Notes: generated from the sequence alone by a model not told the origin. Shown: positions 27,941-37,100, counted from the stretch's first letter. The stretch: 64,000 nucleotides of DNA from Psychromonas ingrahamii 37 (GCF_000015285.1 NC_008709.1:372001-436000), one strand, 5' to 3'. Program-made: numbers and translations.

Positions 27941-29536
27941 ATGAACTATAATACTGAAAAAACTAATGCTAGCAATGTTATTGCACAACAGGGTGATGCT
28001 TGGAAGGCGATTAATCCTGAGTATGTTGCCCGTTTGCGCTCACAAAACCGCTTTAAAACAGGTATTGATATTGCTAAATATACAGCGAAGATAATGCGCG
28101 AAGATATGGATTCATATGATATCGACAGTAAAAATTATACTCAGTCTCTAGGTTGCTGGCATGGATTTGTCGGTCAGCAAAAAATGATCTCTATTAAAAA
28201 GCATTTTACGACGACTAAAGGTACTTATTTATACCTTTCCGGTTGGATGGTTGCGGCAATGCGCTCTGAATTTGGCCCGCTTCCTGATCAGTCAATGCAT
28301 GAAAAGACCAGTGTTCCGTTGTTAATAGAAGAGCTTTATACTTTCTTAAAACAAGCTGATGCCCGTGAACTTGGTCATGTCTTTCAAGAGTTAGATGCAG
28401 CCAATGATAAAGGTGATCAAGTAGCAGCGCAGGCGGCTCTAAAGAAAATCAATGAATTTGAAACACATGTTGTGCCGATTATCGCCGATATTGATGCGGG
28501 TTTTGGTAATGAAGAAGCAACTTACCTACTAGCTAAAAAAATGATTGAAGCCGGTGCTTGTTGTATTCAGATTGAAAACCAGGTATCCGATGCTAAACAG
28601 TGTGGTCACCAGGATGGCAAAGTAACTGTCCCGCATGAAGACTTCCTCGCTAAGATTAATGCAGTACGTTATGCATTTATGGAGTTGGGTGTTGACGATG
28701 GCGTTATTGTTGCGCGAACTGATTCTTTAGGTGCTGGTTTAACTCAAAAAATTCCAGTATCCCAAGAGCCAGGCGATCTTGCTGATCAGTATAATAACTA
28801 TATTGACGGCGAAGTAATCAACTCTTTAGATCAGTTGAAATCGGGAGATCTCGTACTGAGTCGTGGTGGAGAATTGATTATACCAAACCGTTTAGCCAAT
28901 GGCCTGGTACGTTTTAAACCTGATACTGGCGAAGACAGAGTAGTACTTGATTGTATTACTTCTCTACAAAATGGTGCTGATTTATTGTGGATTGAAACGG
29001 AACAACCTAACGTTGGGCAAATTGCTGGTATGGTTAACCGTATCCGCGAAGCGGTTCCAAATGCCAAGCTTGTTTATAATAACAGTCCATCATTTAACTG
29101 GACATTAAGCTTTAGACAGCAGATTTTTGATACTTGGAATAAAGATGGTATTGATGTTTCAGCTTATAACCGTGCAGATTTGATGAGCCCAATCTATGAT
29201 GAGACTAAATTAGCTCTTGAAGCTGACCAACAAATTCAGAACTTCCAGAAAGATGCGGCAAGAGAAGCAGGTATTTTCCATCACTTGATAACTTTACCGA
29301 CTTACCATACTGCAGCTTTGTCGACTGATAATCTTGCTAAAGATTACTTTGGTGAAATGGGTATGCTGGCTTATGTTAAAAATGTACAGAGAGAAGAAAT
29401 TCGTCAGGGTCTTGCATGTGTAAAACATCAGGATATGTCCGGCTCTAATATGGGCGATGATCACAAAGAATATTTCTCTGGAGAGCAGGCGCTGAAAGCT
29501 TCTGGTGAAAATAATACGATGAGTCAATTTTCATAA
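27941..29536 (+). CDS. aceA: Isocitrate lyase (long form)
   Basis: Splits isocitrate to glyoxylate and succinate. At 531 aa it belongs to the longer isocitrate lyase class of Pseudomonas and Vibrio rather than the 434-aa E. coli type. The catalytic Cys lies in AKQCGHQDGKV (K-Q-C-G-H, against K-K/R-C-G-H in the classic form); IADIDAGFGNEEATY and IVARTDSLGAG bind metal and substrate. The ATG at 27941 is chosen for its GAGAGAG ribosome-binding sequence; an in-frame TTG-type start 30 bases upstream is unlikely. Partner of glcB. Confidence 0.95.
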   Translation: MNYNTEKTNASNVIAQQGDAWKAINPEYVARLRSQNRFKTGIDIAKYTAKIMREDMDSYDIDSKNYTQSLGCWHGFVGQQKMISIKKHFTTTKGTYLYLSGWMVAAMRSEFGPLPDQSMHEKTSVPLLIEELYTFLKQADARELGHVFQELDAANDKGDQVAAQAALKKINEFETHVVPIIADIDAGFGNEEATYLLAKKMIEAGACCIQIENQVSDAKQCGHQDGKVTVPHEDFLAKINAVRYAFMELGVDDGVIVARTDSLGAGLTQKIPVSQEPGDLADQYNNYIDGEVINSLDQLKSGDLVLSRGGELIIPNRLANGLVRFKPDTGEDRVVLDCITSLQNGADLLWIETEQPNVGQIAGMVNRIREAVPNAKLVYNNSPSFNWTLSFRQQIFDTWNKDGIDVSAYNRADLMSPIYDETKLALEADQQIQNFQKDAAREAGIFHHLITLPTYHTAALSTDNLAKDYFGEMGMLAYVKNVQREEIRQGLACVKHQDMSGSNMGDDHKEYFSGEQALKASGENNTMSQFS

Positions 29537-29582
29537 CGGATAACTAATCGGCGGTATCAAAATTGCCTGATTATAATCGAAT

Positions 29583-29617
29583 AAAGCATACTGGGTTGTT
29601 AACGGTATGCTTTTTTT
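29583..29617 (+). terminator. Intrinsic terminator of glcB-aceA
   Basis: AAAGCATAC pairs with GTATGCTTT across a 13-base loop, and a T run continues to 29617. Confidence 0.92.
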
Positions 29618-29985
29618 GGGTTTTTATTTTTGTCCAATTTATCCTGTTTCTTTAGCTTATATTTCGCTAATTTTCCCCTTATGTAAATAATCTCTTTTTA
29701 TCTCTTACCGCAAAATATAACCTGATATCTTAGCTTATATTACACTGCTGAGGTGGTTCACTTTGGGTTGCAGGGTTTTTATGATGTGCGAGAAAACCAG
29801 TCATCTTGTTGGCTTTTTTTGTATTGTAGGGAATGACAATGTTGTCCAGATCACAATCATGGGTCAACAACATGGCTAAAGGCAGCGTTATTATCGATTC
29901 ATATTTTAAATTGTTGGGTTTTACATTATGTTGAATAACTTTAATGGGCTATCGGAGCCAGTTGCGGTGAATTTTAATTATCAAC
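29618..29985. other. Leader region of amylosucrase gene
   Basis: About 370 bases with no gene. A weak CRP-like sequence, TGTTG-N6-TCACA, lies at 29840-29855: the second half-site is perfect and the first poor. Nothing else stands out. Confidence 0.4.
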
Positions 29986-31926
29986 ATGAGCAGAATAAAT
30001 ATGGATTTAACCTTTGAAAGCCAGCGTACTTTAAAGCGCATTCTAGAACTTATTGATTTATCTAAACTGACAAAAGATGATTTAGACATTTTTTTAGCAC
30101 GATTAGACAAAAATTTCCCTGCGTTATTTGCCAAGCTATATCACTTATACGGTGATAAATATGATTTCTTTTATCATCTTCAACAACTGGTGGCCCATCT
30201 GGCAGCAGGGATTATCGCACGCTCGGGGAAACTTAAGAAACAAGATACACTGCGTCTTAATAAGCCTGATTGGTACCGTGATCACAAAATGCTCGGCATG
30301 GCCGCTTACGTAGATCTGTTTGCCGGTGATTTAAAGAAATTAAAAGCGAAAATTCCCTACCTTAAATCTTTAGGTATTAATTATTTACACTTGATGCCGT
30401 TATATAAATCCCCTAAAGGCGACAGCGATGGCGGTTATGCTGTTTCAGACTATCGTGAGGTTGATCCTAAACTTGGCACAGAAAAAGATCTGCTCGCCCT
30501 TTCCGATGCATTATCAGCTGAGGGGATAAGTTTAGTATTGGATTTTGTGTTTAATCATACTTCCGATGAACACCCATGGGCAGAGGCCGCCAAGGTCGGC
30601 GCTGAAGAATTTACTGATTTTTATTACTTTTTTGAAAAGAAACAAGAGATTGATGACTATAACCAAACCTGCCGGGAAATATTCCCGACCGTGCGTCGCG
30701 GCAGTTTTACCTATTTAGAAGCACAAAAAAAATGGGTATGGACCACTTTTAATAGTTTTCAATGGGATCTTAACTACTCAAATCCTGCAGTTTTTAATGC
30801 GATTACCGATGAAATGTTGTTTCTGGCAAACCTTGGTTGTGAAGGACTCCGTTTGGATGCATTGGCTTTTATCTGGAAAGAAAAATGGACACAATGTGAG
30901 AATTTACCTAAAGCACATACGCTTATTCAAGCTTTTAATTTATGTTTACAAATTGTTGCACCTGCTGTTGTTTTTAAATCTGAAGCCATTGTTCATCCCG
31001 ATGAAGTGGCAAAGTATATTGGTAAAGATGAGTGTCAGTTATCCTATAACCCGTTAATGATGGCCTTAATGTGGGAAAGTCTGGCAACCCGGGAAACTAA
31101 GTTATTGACCGCGTCATTGAAAAAAAGCTTTGCTATCTCGCCACAATGCAGCTGGGTTAATTATATTCGTTGTCATGACGATATTGGCTGGACCTTTGAT
31201 GATTCTCTTGCGCAGCAATTGGGCATTAATGGCTTTGACCACCGCCGTTTTCTTAATAATTTTTATACCGGGCGTTTTGAAGGATCTTTTGCACAGGGTG
31301 TGCCATTTCAAGAAAACCCCGCCACTGGAGATTGCCGAGTCTGTGGATCACTGGCTTCATTAACTGGATTGGAAAAAGGGCTTGAACAAAATAATCAGCG
31401 CGATATTGATTTTGCATTAAAGAGGATCAGCCTGCTTAATAGTATTAATATGAGCATCGGTGGTATTCCTCTTATTTATCAAGGGGATGAATTGGGTATG
31501 TTGAATGATTACAGTTACCTTGACGATCACAGCAAAAAAGAGGATTCGCGTTGGGTTAATCGCCCGGTAATTACCGAAGAGGATACTAAATTAGCAGAAA
31601 AAGCGGGCTCAGCACAATTTTTCGTTAAGCAATCTTTGCAGGCGATGATAAATATTCGCCAGCAGCATCAAGTATTCGGCATCGCGGAAACTAAGATTCT
31701 TGAAACTTATAATCCTCATCTGTTTGCTTATTGCCGAATTCATGAAAGTGGCCAGAAAATGTTGGCTATCTGTAATTTCAGTGAAGAAAGCCAATCAGTT
31801 AACTCTTCCATTACCGACATTTTGGCTTCTAATAAGATGGTGGATTTACTCACTGCGACTAAGGTTAAGAAAACCGCAGTGCTTGAGCTAGGCGCTTATC
31901 AGGTACTTTGGTTAGTGGCAGAATAG
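29986..31926 (+). CDS. Amylosucrase (GH13 subfamily 4)
   Basis: Glucansucrase that transfers glucose from sucrose to make alpha-1,4-glucan and releases fructose, without a nucleotide sugar. The 646-aa length and full-length pattern match the Neisseria enzyme: N-terminal helical domain (about 1-95), then YVDLFAGDLKKLK, LHLMPLYKSP, SDGGYAVSDYR, VFNHTSDEH, TTFNSFQWDLNYSNP, GLRLDALAFIWK (nucleophile Asp), FKSEAIVHPDE (acid/base Glu) and RCHDDIGWTF (transition-state Asp). No signal peptide, so cytoplasmic. The start is uncertain between ATG 29986 and ATG 30001; neither has a strong ribosome-binding site. No sucrose transporter is adjacent. Sucrose hydrolase is the main alternative function in this subfamily. 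Confidence 0.92.
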   Translation: MSRINMDLTFESQRTLKRILELIDLSKLTKDDLDIFLARLDKNFPALFAKLYHLYGDKYDFFYHLQQLVAHLAAGIIARSGKLKKQDTLRLNKPDWYRDHKMLGMAAYVDLFAGDLKKLKAKIPYLKSLGINYLHLMPLYKSPKGDSDGGYAVSDYREVDPKLGTEKDLLALSDALSAEGISLVLDFVFNHTSDEHPWAEAAKVGAEEFTDFYYFFEKKQEIDDYNQTCREIFPTVRRGSFTYLEAQKKWVWTTFNSFQWDLNYSNPAVFNAITDEMLFLANLGCEGLRLDALAFIWKEKWTQCENLPKAHTLIQAFNLCLQIVAPAVVFKSEAIVHPDEVAKYIGKDECQLSYNPLMMALMWESLATRETKLLTASLKKSFAISPQCSWVNYIRCHDDIGWTFDDSLAQQLGINGFDHRRFLNNFYTGRFEGSFAQGVPFQENPATGDCRVCGSLASLTGLEKGLEQNNQRDIDFALKRISLLNSINMSIGGIPLIYQGDELGMLNDYSYLDDHSKKEDSRWVNRPVITEEDTKLAEKAGSAQFFVKQSLQAMINIRQQHQVFGIAETKILETYNPHLFAYCRIHESGQKMLAICNFSEESQSVNSSITDILASNKMVDLLTATKVKKTAVLELGAYQVLWLVAE

Positions 31927-31939
31927 GCTTTGTTAGCGA

Positions 31940-31972
31940 GCCCTGTTATTGGTTATTTACCAGCAACAGGGC
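31940..31972. terminator. Hairpin between amylosucrase and HD-GYP genes
   Basis: GCCCTGTT pairs with AACAGGGC, with an inner TGGT/ACCA. It lies between convergent genes and may end both transcripts, though no T run follows. Confidence 0.5.
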
Positions 31973-32047
31973 ATATTGTCTAGATTATGGAAAATGACTG
32001 ATGGCTTTATATTTTCTAATGGTCCCGGTGGTTTTGCCAAGCGCCGG

Positions 32048-33133
32048 CTAATTGGGATGCTTTTCACGTATTTCCAGAAACATTGGCAAGTTTTCTAACA
32101 GCAAATCCACCAGTGACGGGTCAAAGTGTATACCGCGTTGCTCTTTAAGTAATGCCAGTATCTCTTCTAATGGCCATGCTTTTTTATACACCCTTGCACT
32201 GCCTAATGCGTCAAACACATCCGCTACAGCCGTAATGCGCCCGTAAATATGGATGTCTTCGCCGCTCAGTTGCTGCGGGTAACCCGAACCATTCCATTTT
32301 TCATGGTGATGATAGGCGATTAATGAAGCGGCTTTAAGGACAGGTCGTGTGGAGTGATTAAGTAAGTTAAAACCTATCTCGGCATGTGTTTTCATTATCT
32401 CAAATTCATCTTTATCTAATTTCCCCGGTTTATTCAGGATGGCATCCGGGATCCCAATTTTACCAATATCATGCATTGGTGAAGCGAATTTAATAAGATC
32501 TGCTTCTGTTTTGTCGATGCCGGCAAGGGAGGCTAACAATTGTGAATATTTAGCCACGCGGCGCACATGATCGCCTGTTTCTTTAGATCGCGTTTCGCCA
32601 ATTTCTCCCATTGCGTAAACAATCTCTTTTTGGGTGTCGAGTATCTCTTGATTAAGGGTCATAATTTCAGAGATATCATTTCCATAGACAACAACACCAT
32701 TGAGTTCAGTCGATCCGCGCGTGATCAACGAATAAACTTTTTTATCCGGAAGGGTAAGGGTGTTGTGATTAATCTGCTCTTTTTGAATAACTTGGTCAAT
32801 GCTTGTATTAATTAAATCTTGATATCTATGCACATCGGGAAAAAACTTTTTAGCAGGGTCGTTTGCAAAAGCGAGCTGATTATCGGCCTTGAATATAAAA
32901 ACAGGCTGCGGGTTATATTTAGGCAAATAGTTAATAAAAAAATGCTTTTTAGCGGCTTCTGTTTGTCTGCCTAAAAGGTGGCTGATCGGGCACTTTGAGG
33001 TTAACCCCGAATGGATTAACATGATTCCTAATGGCAGCAATATAAACCATAAAACATGCGACCCGGCCGCGATCGATAAAACGCCTAATAATACGCGCAG
33101 ATTACTTTCTTTTTTACTTATATTAATTAACAT
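32048..33133 (-). CDS. HD-GYP domain protein with membrane anchor and PAS-like domain
   Basis: Probable cyclic-di-GMP phosphodiesterase of 361 aa. Residues 1-55 are a short double-helix membrane segment (VLLGVLSIAAGSHVLWFILL, then GIMLIHSGLTSKCPISHLLG) resembling the DUF2892/YgaP-type membrane domain. Residues about 70-155 look like a PAS sensor (PVFIFKADNQLAFANDPAKKFF). The HD-GYP domain follows: ETGDHVRRVAKYS, HDIGKIGIPDAILNKPG, HAEIGFNLL, YHHEKWNGSGYP and RITAVADVFDALGSARVYK, so both metal ligands and the GYP motif are intact. GAGG lies a few bases before the ATG. What it senses is unknown. Confidence 0.88.
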   Translation of the reverse strand: MLINISKKESNLRVLLGVLSIAAGSHVLWFILLPLGIMLIHSGLTSKCPISHLLGRQTEAAKKHFFINYLPKYNPQPVFIFKADNQLAFANDPAKKFFPDVHRYQDLINTSIDQVIQKEQINHNTLTLPDKKVYSLITRGSTELNGVVVYGNDISEIMTLNQEILDTQKEIVYAMGEIGETRSKETGDHVRRVAKYSQLLASLAGIDKTEADLIKFASPMHDIGKIGIPDAILNKPGKLDKDEFEIMKTHAEIGFNLLNHSTRPVLKAASLIAYHHHEKWNGSGYPQQLSGEDIHIYGRITAVADVFDALGSARVYKKAWPLEEILALLKEQRGIHFDPSLVDLLLENLPMFLEIREKHPN

Positions 33134-33341
33134 CAGAGCCTCAGATAATTTTTCTGGTAGTTTAATGTAAATGATTTTAAAGCAGATATATACCTAAGAT
33201 CACTTGAATATGCAGGAATCAGCAAAGTGATAAAGAATGACATTGCAGGTAAAAGGCTGATCATCTGGTCATTTTAAAGCCAAGTATTTTAAGTACTCTT
33301 ATATAAATTTCTCGGGATTTTTTCCCTTAGCTAATAATCGC

Positions 33342-34508
33342 TCATTCATATGCACTGAGCCGCAGAAGACGACCCCCTTTTTGATCCTCAAGAACCCATA
33401 TTGCTCCGTTTGGTCCTTGCTCAACCTCTCGTATCCGTTTTTCCATTGTGAAACGTTCGACTTCCTCGGCTTGAAAGCCTTCAATTTTAATACGCAGCAG
33501 TGATTTTGACTTGAGCCCACCGATAAAAGCATTACCCTGCCATTTCGGGAACATAACACCGGAATATATAATCAGACCTGATGGTGCAACCGTTGGTACC
33601 CAATATACTTCAGGTGGATTGAACTCAGGACGCGAATCATGATCGGGAATGGGAATACCAGAATATTGATCACCCCAGGACACAATGGGCCAACCATAAT
33701 TATCACCACCAATGGTCAGGTTGAATTCGTCACCGTGCCTCGGGCCCATTTCGTGTGTCCACAGTTGGCCCTTTTTATCAAAGGCCATACCGAGTAAATT
33801 GCGATGCCCGAGAGACCAGAAGGTTTTTGCAAGTTCTCCTTTATCCTGAAATGGATTGTCTGATGGGACTGAACCGTCCGCGTTTAGTCTGATGACCTTG
33901 CCCAGATTTTGCATCCAGCTCTGTGCTGGTGCCTGTTTTTGCCGTTCGCCGGAAGTAATAAACAGCTTTCCATTGGGGCTAAATGCCAATCGGTGTGAAT
34001 AATGTCCGCTGCCTGATACTTTAGGTATTTGCCGCCAGATGACTTCAAGGTTTTCCAGTTGAGGCTTTGCCGATGCATGAATAAGTTTAGCTCGGGCAAC
34101 GACGGCTCCGGTGTTTCCTGACCTGTCTTTTTCGGCATAGGACAAGTATATCCAGTGGTTTTCTTTGTACTGAGGATGGAGAATGATATCACCTAAACCA
34201 CCCTGACCACCATAGGCTACCTTGGGTACGCCCTTAACAACTATCTTAGAACTGTCATTCGGGTCAACCAGAAGCAAAGTACCTTTTTTTTCAGTTATCA
34301 GGAGCTCACCGCTGGGTAGAAATGTCATAGCCCAGGGTTCATTGAATGTTGCAAAACTTTCGGCCAGAAGTATTGAGCCTGCATTACCTTCAATCTTTTG
34401 AGCAGCAGGCTCGGCAAAGGCATTACAGGAAAGAAGAGACAATAAGAGAAGAAAGTCGCTTGTTAAAAGTAACTTGGATTTAAATAGTAAGTGCATAATA
34501 ATATCCAT
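33342..34508 (-). CDS. PQQ-dependent aldose sugar dehydrogenase, periplasmic
   Basis: Soluble six-bladed beta-propeller dehydrogenase of the YliI/glucose-sorbosone dehydrogenase family, 388 aa. Signal peptide at residues 1-32 ([14 protein letters not shown]). Family segments: [64 protein letters not shown] and [13 protein letters not shown]. Such enzymes bind pyrroloquinoline quinone and oxidise aldoses in the periplasm; no PQQ synthesis genes are in the window, so cofactor source is open. The ATG at 34508 has no good ribosome-binding site; ATG 34496 is the alternative start. Confidence 0.88.
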   Translation of the reverse strand: MDIIMHLLFKSKLLLTSDFLLLLSLLSCNAFAEPAAQKIEGNAGSILLAESFATFNEPWAMTFLPSGELLITEKKGTLLLVDPNDSSKIVVKGVPKVAYGGQGGLGDIILHPQYKENHWIYLSYAEKDRSGNTGAVVARAKLIHASAKPQLENLEVIWRQIPKVSGSGHYSHRLAFSPNGKLFITSGERQKQAPAQSWMQNLGKVIRLNADGSVPSDNPFQDKGELAKTFWSLGHRNLLGMAFDKKGQLWTHEMGPRHGDEFNLTIGGDNYGWPIVSWGDQYSGIPIPDHDSRPEFNPPEVYWVPTVAPSGLIIYSGVMFPKWQGNAFIGGLKSKSLLRIKIEGFQAEEVERFTMEKRIREVEQGPNGAIWVLEDQKGGRLLRLSAYE

Positions 34509-34838
34509 TTTATACTGTTAGGTGACACGCATTCGATTTGAGAAATATATGCATTTAAAGCCCTCTGCACCGGCTTGAGTATAAGAAGAATAAAAGCGCA
34601 GTCAAGATTGATTTAAACCGGTTTTTTAATATTATTGGGCTCTAATCTTATTGCGTTCTGATCTCAGCGAAACCTTATCGAGATTTACTGTTTTTCTTTG
34701 TAAAAATCTGTGTGCTGCCCATTCCTATTCTTTGTGATCCGTCAAAAAAATTGGGCTGTCCTTAATTATCACCCAACTTATAGACAGTATGCGACACCTA
34801 ATTTATTGATTTTAATGTTCTATTTCTTTAGATTATGA
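34509..34838. other. Unassigned AT-rich spacer
   Basis: About 330 bases without a gene. It contains AAAAAAATTGGGCTGTCC at 34744-34761, which recurs inverted (15 of 18 positions) at 35701-35718 on the far side of the broken gene. Confidence 0.5.
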
Positions 34839-35567
34839 CTAAAATTCAATGTGCCGAAGTGTGACTAATGAAATTACATCACTACCCGTATTTGCTACAC
34901 CTTCAATTATCGACTCTATTGCTAGGGCAACTCCCCCAGGAATATTAATCAGAGTATTCATGGGGTTTAAAATAGTACCTACAAAGATACCTACAATTCC
35001 ATATATAATACCGAATAAAACCTCAATAAAATCAATGCCGACACCAATCCCAGCATCTAAATACTGAGTTTCTTGGTTTTTCCCGTCTCTGTCTATTTGA
35101 TACCCTATGTAGCTCATTTCTTTGGTAACAAAGTTAGCAACACTTGCCACCATATAAGATAGGTGAGATACCCCGTCCCAAGTAAAAAGAGTTAAATCGC
35201 CTTTCCCATGGTGGTCATAGATAATAAAGTGGTATCCATTAGCATAGGTACCCATCATATAAGCGCGCTCTAAATTATCATCTCTCCAATTGGCTCAAGG
35301 TCGCTCTTTCCCCCAGGGTTGATCAATGGAGCGATCAAGGTAATCGTGTTGTGTTGTATTAATCCAAATAGTGTTATTACCATCTGCACCACTCGATTGT
35401 TGCTGTATTATGTGCTGGGATTCACATGCTGTTCTATTAGATGTTATCGCTTCAACGGGGTGCCGAATTGAGCAGTATCCCTTGCCAACTTGTTTGGTAA
35501 AAGCACTTGAGGTGTTCGATATGCATACGGAGATGACGAAAAAAATAAAATGTAATTTAGATATCAT
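34839..35567 (-). pseudogene. Secreted protein gene of unknown function split by an in-frame TGA
   Basis: Two open segments in the same frame, 35567-35298 and 35294-34839, are separated only by TGA at 35295-35297 (before it GKERP, after it ANWRDDNLERAYM). Read through, it is a 242-codon gene: signal peptide (FIFFVISVCISNTSSAF, residues 7-23), a Cys-containing polar part, then a C-terminal part with hydrophobic Gly/Ile/Val-rich stretches (IDFIEVLFGIIYGIVGIFVGT). I do not recognise the family. Most likely a recent nonsense mutation (Arg CGA or Trp TGG to TGA) or a sequencing error; translation could restart at ATG 35258 with a poor ribosome-binding site. Selenocysteine is a remote alternative. 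Confidence 0.7.
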
Positions 35568-35772
35568 TTAAGGACTTATTATTAGAATATTTATAAGCCA
35601 TTGACTATAAGATTTTTACCGGGGTGAATAAATAACAAAACAAAGAAATGAACAATGTAAAAAAAATCAAACGCAGTTAATTATCGAAACTACAAAAGTT
35701 GGACAGCCAATCTTTTTTCCTAATCAATTTCTTTCCTAACAACTAAGAGTGTCGCTTCCTATCCGTAAATTA

Positions 35773-35985
35773 TTAACAGACAGAATGGACACTGGTCATT
35801 TTCTTTTCCACCTTTCTTGCCTCAATTTTTTTCCATACTTTTTCATGAAAGTAGAAAACAACGGTATTCACCGCAGGCTCAACTAAGGCAACCGTCCCGC
35901 CAATCACTATGCTACCGGTTAATAAGTAAGTAACTGTAAAAGCTACTGTGAAATGTAATACTGCAAAACTCATTGTCTTTTTCAT
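35773..35985 (-). CDS. DUF2061 small membrane protein
   Basis: Protein of 70 aa. MKKTMSFAVLHFTVAFTVTY with LLTGSIVIGGTVALVEPA and NTVVFYFHEKVWKKIE is the DUF2061 pattern: two hydrophobic helices and a conserved FHEKVW end, followed by a basic tail. Function of the family is not established. AAGAGG lies seven bases before the ATG. A perfect 35-bp palindrome ends 30 bases upstream, suggesting tight repression by a dimeric regulator. No neighbour shares the transcript. Confidence 0.88.
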   Translation of the reverse strand: MKKTMSFAVLHFTVAFTVTYLLTGSIVIGGTVALVEPAVNTVVFYFHEKVWKKIEARKVEKKMTSVHSVC

Positions 35986-36014
35986 ACTAAAGCCTCTTAG
36001 TTATTATTAAAAAC

Positions 36015-36049
36015 ACAACTTAAATGATAACTGTTATCATTTAAGTTGT
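36015..36049. promoter_or_regulatory. Perfect palindromic operator candidate
   Basis: Arms of 17 bp, ACAACTTAAATGATAAC and its exact complement, flank a single T. The core TGATAAC-T-GTTATCA differs from the Fur 7-1-7 pattern (TGATAAT-N-ATTATCA) at one position per arm. It lies immediately upstream of the DUF2061 gene, where a promoter should be. A metal regulator such as Fur or Zur, or a TetR-type repressor, could bind it; which one is not determinable here. Confidence 0.7.
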
Positions 36050-36342
36050 CAATGACAGCAAAATAAGTTTTTCCTTTTTACAACAGTATACCAATACAAA
36101 TATCCTATTATAGAAAGAAAATGATTCAAATATATTTTACGGTATTACGGCGAAGCAGTAAAAGTTACGCTGGTCTGTTTTGTTGCTGGATATATTTAGT
36201 GAGTGATAAAGATTGACAACCAATCGCCAGAAAAAAAATTTAGAGGGGCGCATTAAATAATGACGATGTTGAAGGAATGACAGCATCAGCATCTATTAGC
36301 AATGCGTTAATTTAAAGGGGTGATAGTTAACAATGACTTTTA
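36050..36342. other. Non-coding AT-rich spacer
   Basis: About 290 bases between the palindrome and the transposase remnant. No open frame of note and no recognised site. Confidence 0.5.
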
Positions 36343-36594
36343 ATGGAGTATTTTCTGCCATTTATTTTTACCCGATATCCTGCGTTTATTCGTATGTTTG
36401 GTAAACAATACAAGTTCAGCAAGTGAGCCAACTGCACCATGATAATTTTCACCAAAACAGTAAGCTAATGCTAATCAAGCTTCACATTCTAAACCAAATG
36501 TACTGAGTAGAGGGGCTTGCTCGCTAATCATACCGCGGTTATCATTTCTGATAACCCGACCAGTCCAATCAAAAAGTGCTAAATAACCGATACA
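36343..36594 (-). pseudogene. Remnant of an IS200-like / REP-associated transposase
   Basis: On the minus strand the sequence translates as a C-terminal transposase fragment: GYLALFDWTGRVIRNDNRGM, then a hydrophobic segment, a TGA stop (after FGLECEA), and LALAYCFGENYHGAVGSL. The DWTGR-IR-D-RG pattern followed by FGxxxxGAVGS is familiar from the C-terminal part of tyrosine transposases related to IS200 and RAYT proteins in marine gammaproteobacteria. The catalytic N-terminal part is missing. Identification is by recall of the motif, without an alignment. Confidence 0.55.
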
Positions 36595-37098
36595 AAAATT
36601 TGGCGGTCCTCAATTATCGTCTTTAATCAAGAGGCCATAGAACGAGCACAGGCGGTTATTGCTGAACAAGTAACACTTGGGAGACATTAAGTCGTCTAAA
36701 GCTATTCAATGAGCAAGACGGCATCTCATAATGCTGGAACAATTGCAGAACTTTAAGATGTTAAGAATGAATCCGAAATAAACAGCATTATTCAGAAAGA
36801 CAAAGATGATGAACTATTTAATATTTAGCAGTATAAATCCTGAGATTTCCTTTCCTAAGGTTTATACGAAAAAGAAAGTAACAACCTGGCCTAAAACTAC
36901 CCTAGTGATTAACTTTTTTCCAAGCCTATTAAAAAGCATTTAGGAATATAACCCAAGAGAATTAGTATTCTCAAATATTATAGCTTCCACCTATGGTGTA
37001 AATTGAGTACTAAGGGTAAGAAAAATATTCTGAGGAAATGTTTGATAAGGTTTTTAATTGCTAGCTACACCCACAACTATACTTTTTTCGTCAGGGAT
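36595..37098. other. Decayed sequence next to tRNA-Ile2
   Basis: About 500 bases with short fragments that look formerly coding, such as plus-strand FNQEAIERAQAVIAEQ (from about 36621) and MSKTASHNAGTIAEL (from 36711) with a stop then DVKNESEINSIIQKDKDDEL. None is long enough to assign. No intact gene. Confidence 0.5.
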
Positions 37099-37100
37099 AA

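Noticed and set aside
29840-29855. CRP site before the amylosucrase gene
   Set aside because: Only one half-site is good; the other matches three of five bases.
35295-35297. Selenocysteine codon
   Set aside because: No clear SECIS-like hairpin right after the TGA and no redox motif around it; a nonsense mutation is simpler. Kept as a finding only for checking.
36601-36840. A small intact gene in the debris next to tRNA-Ile2
   Set aside because: Coding-looking pieces are all cut by stops after 15 to 25 codons and none has a ribosome-binding site.
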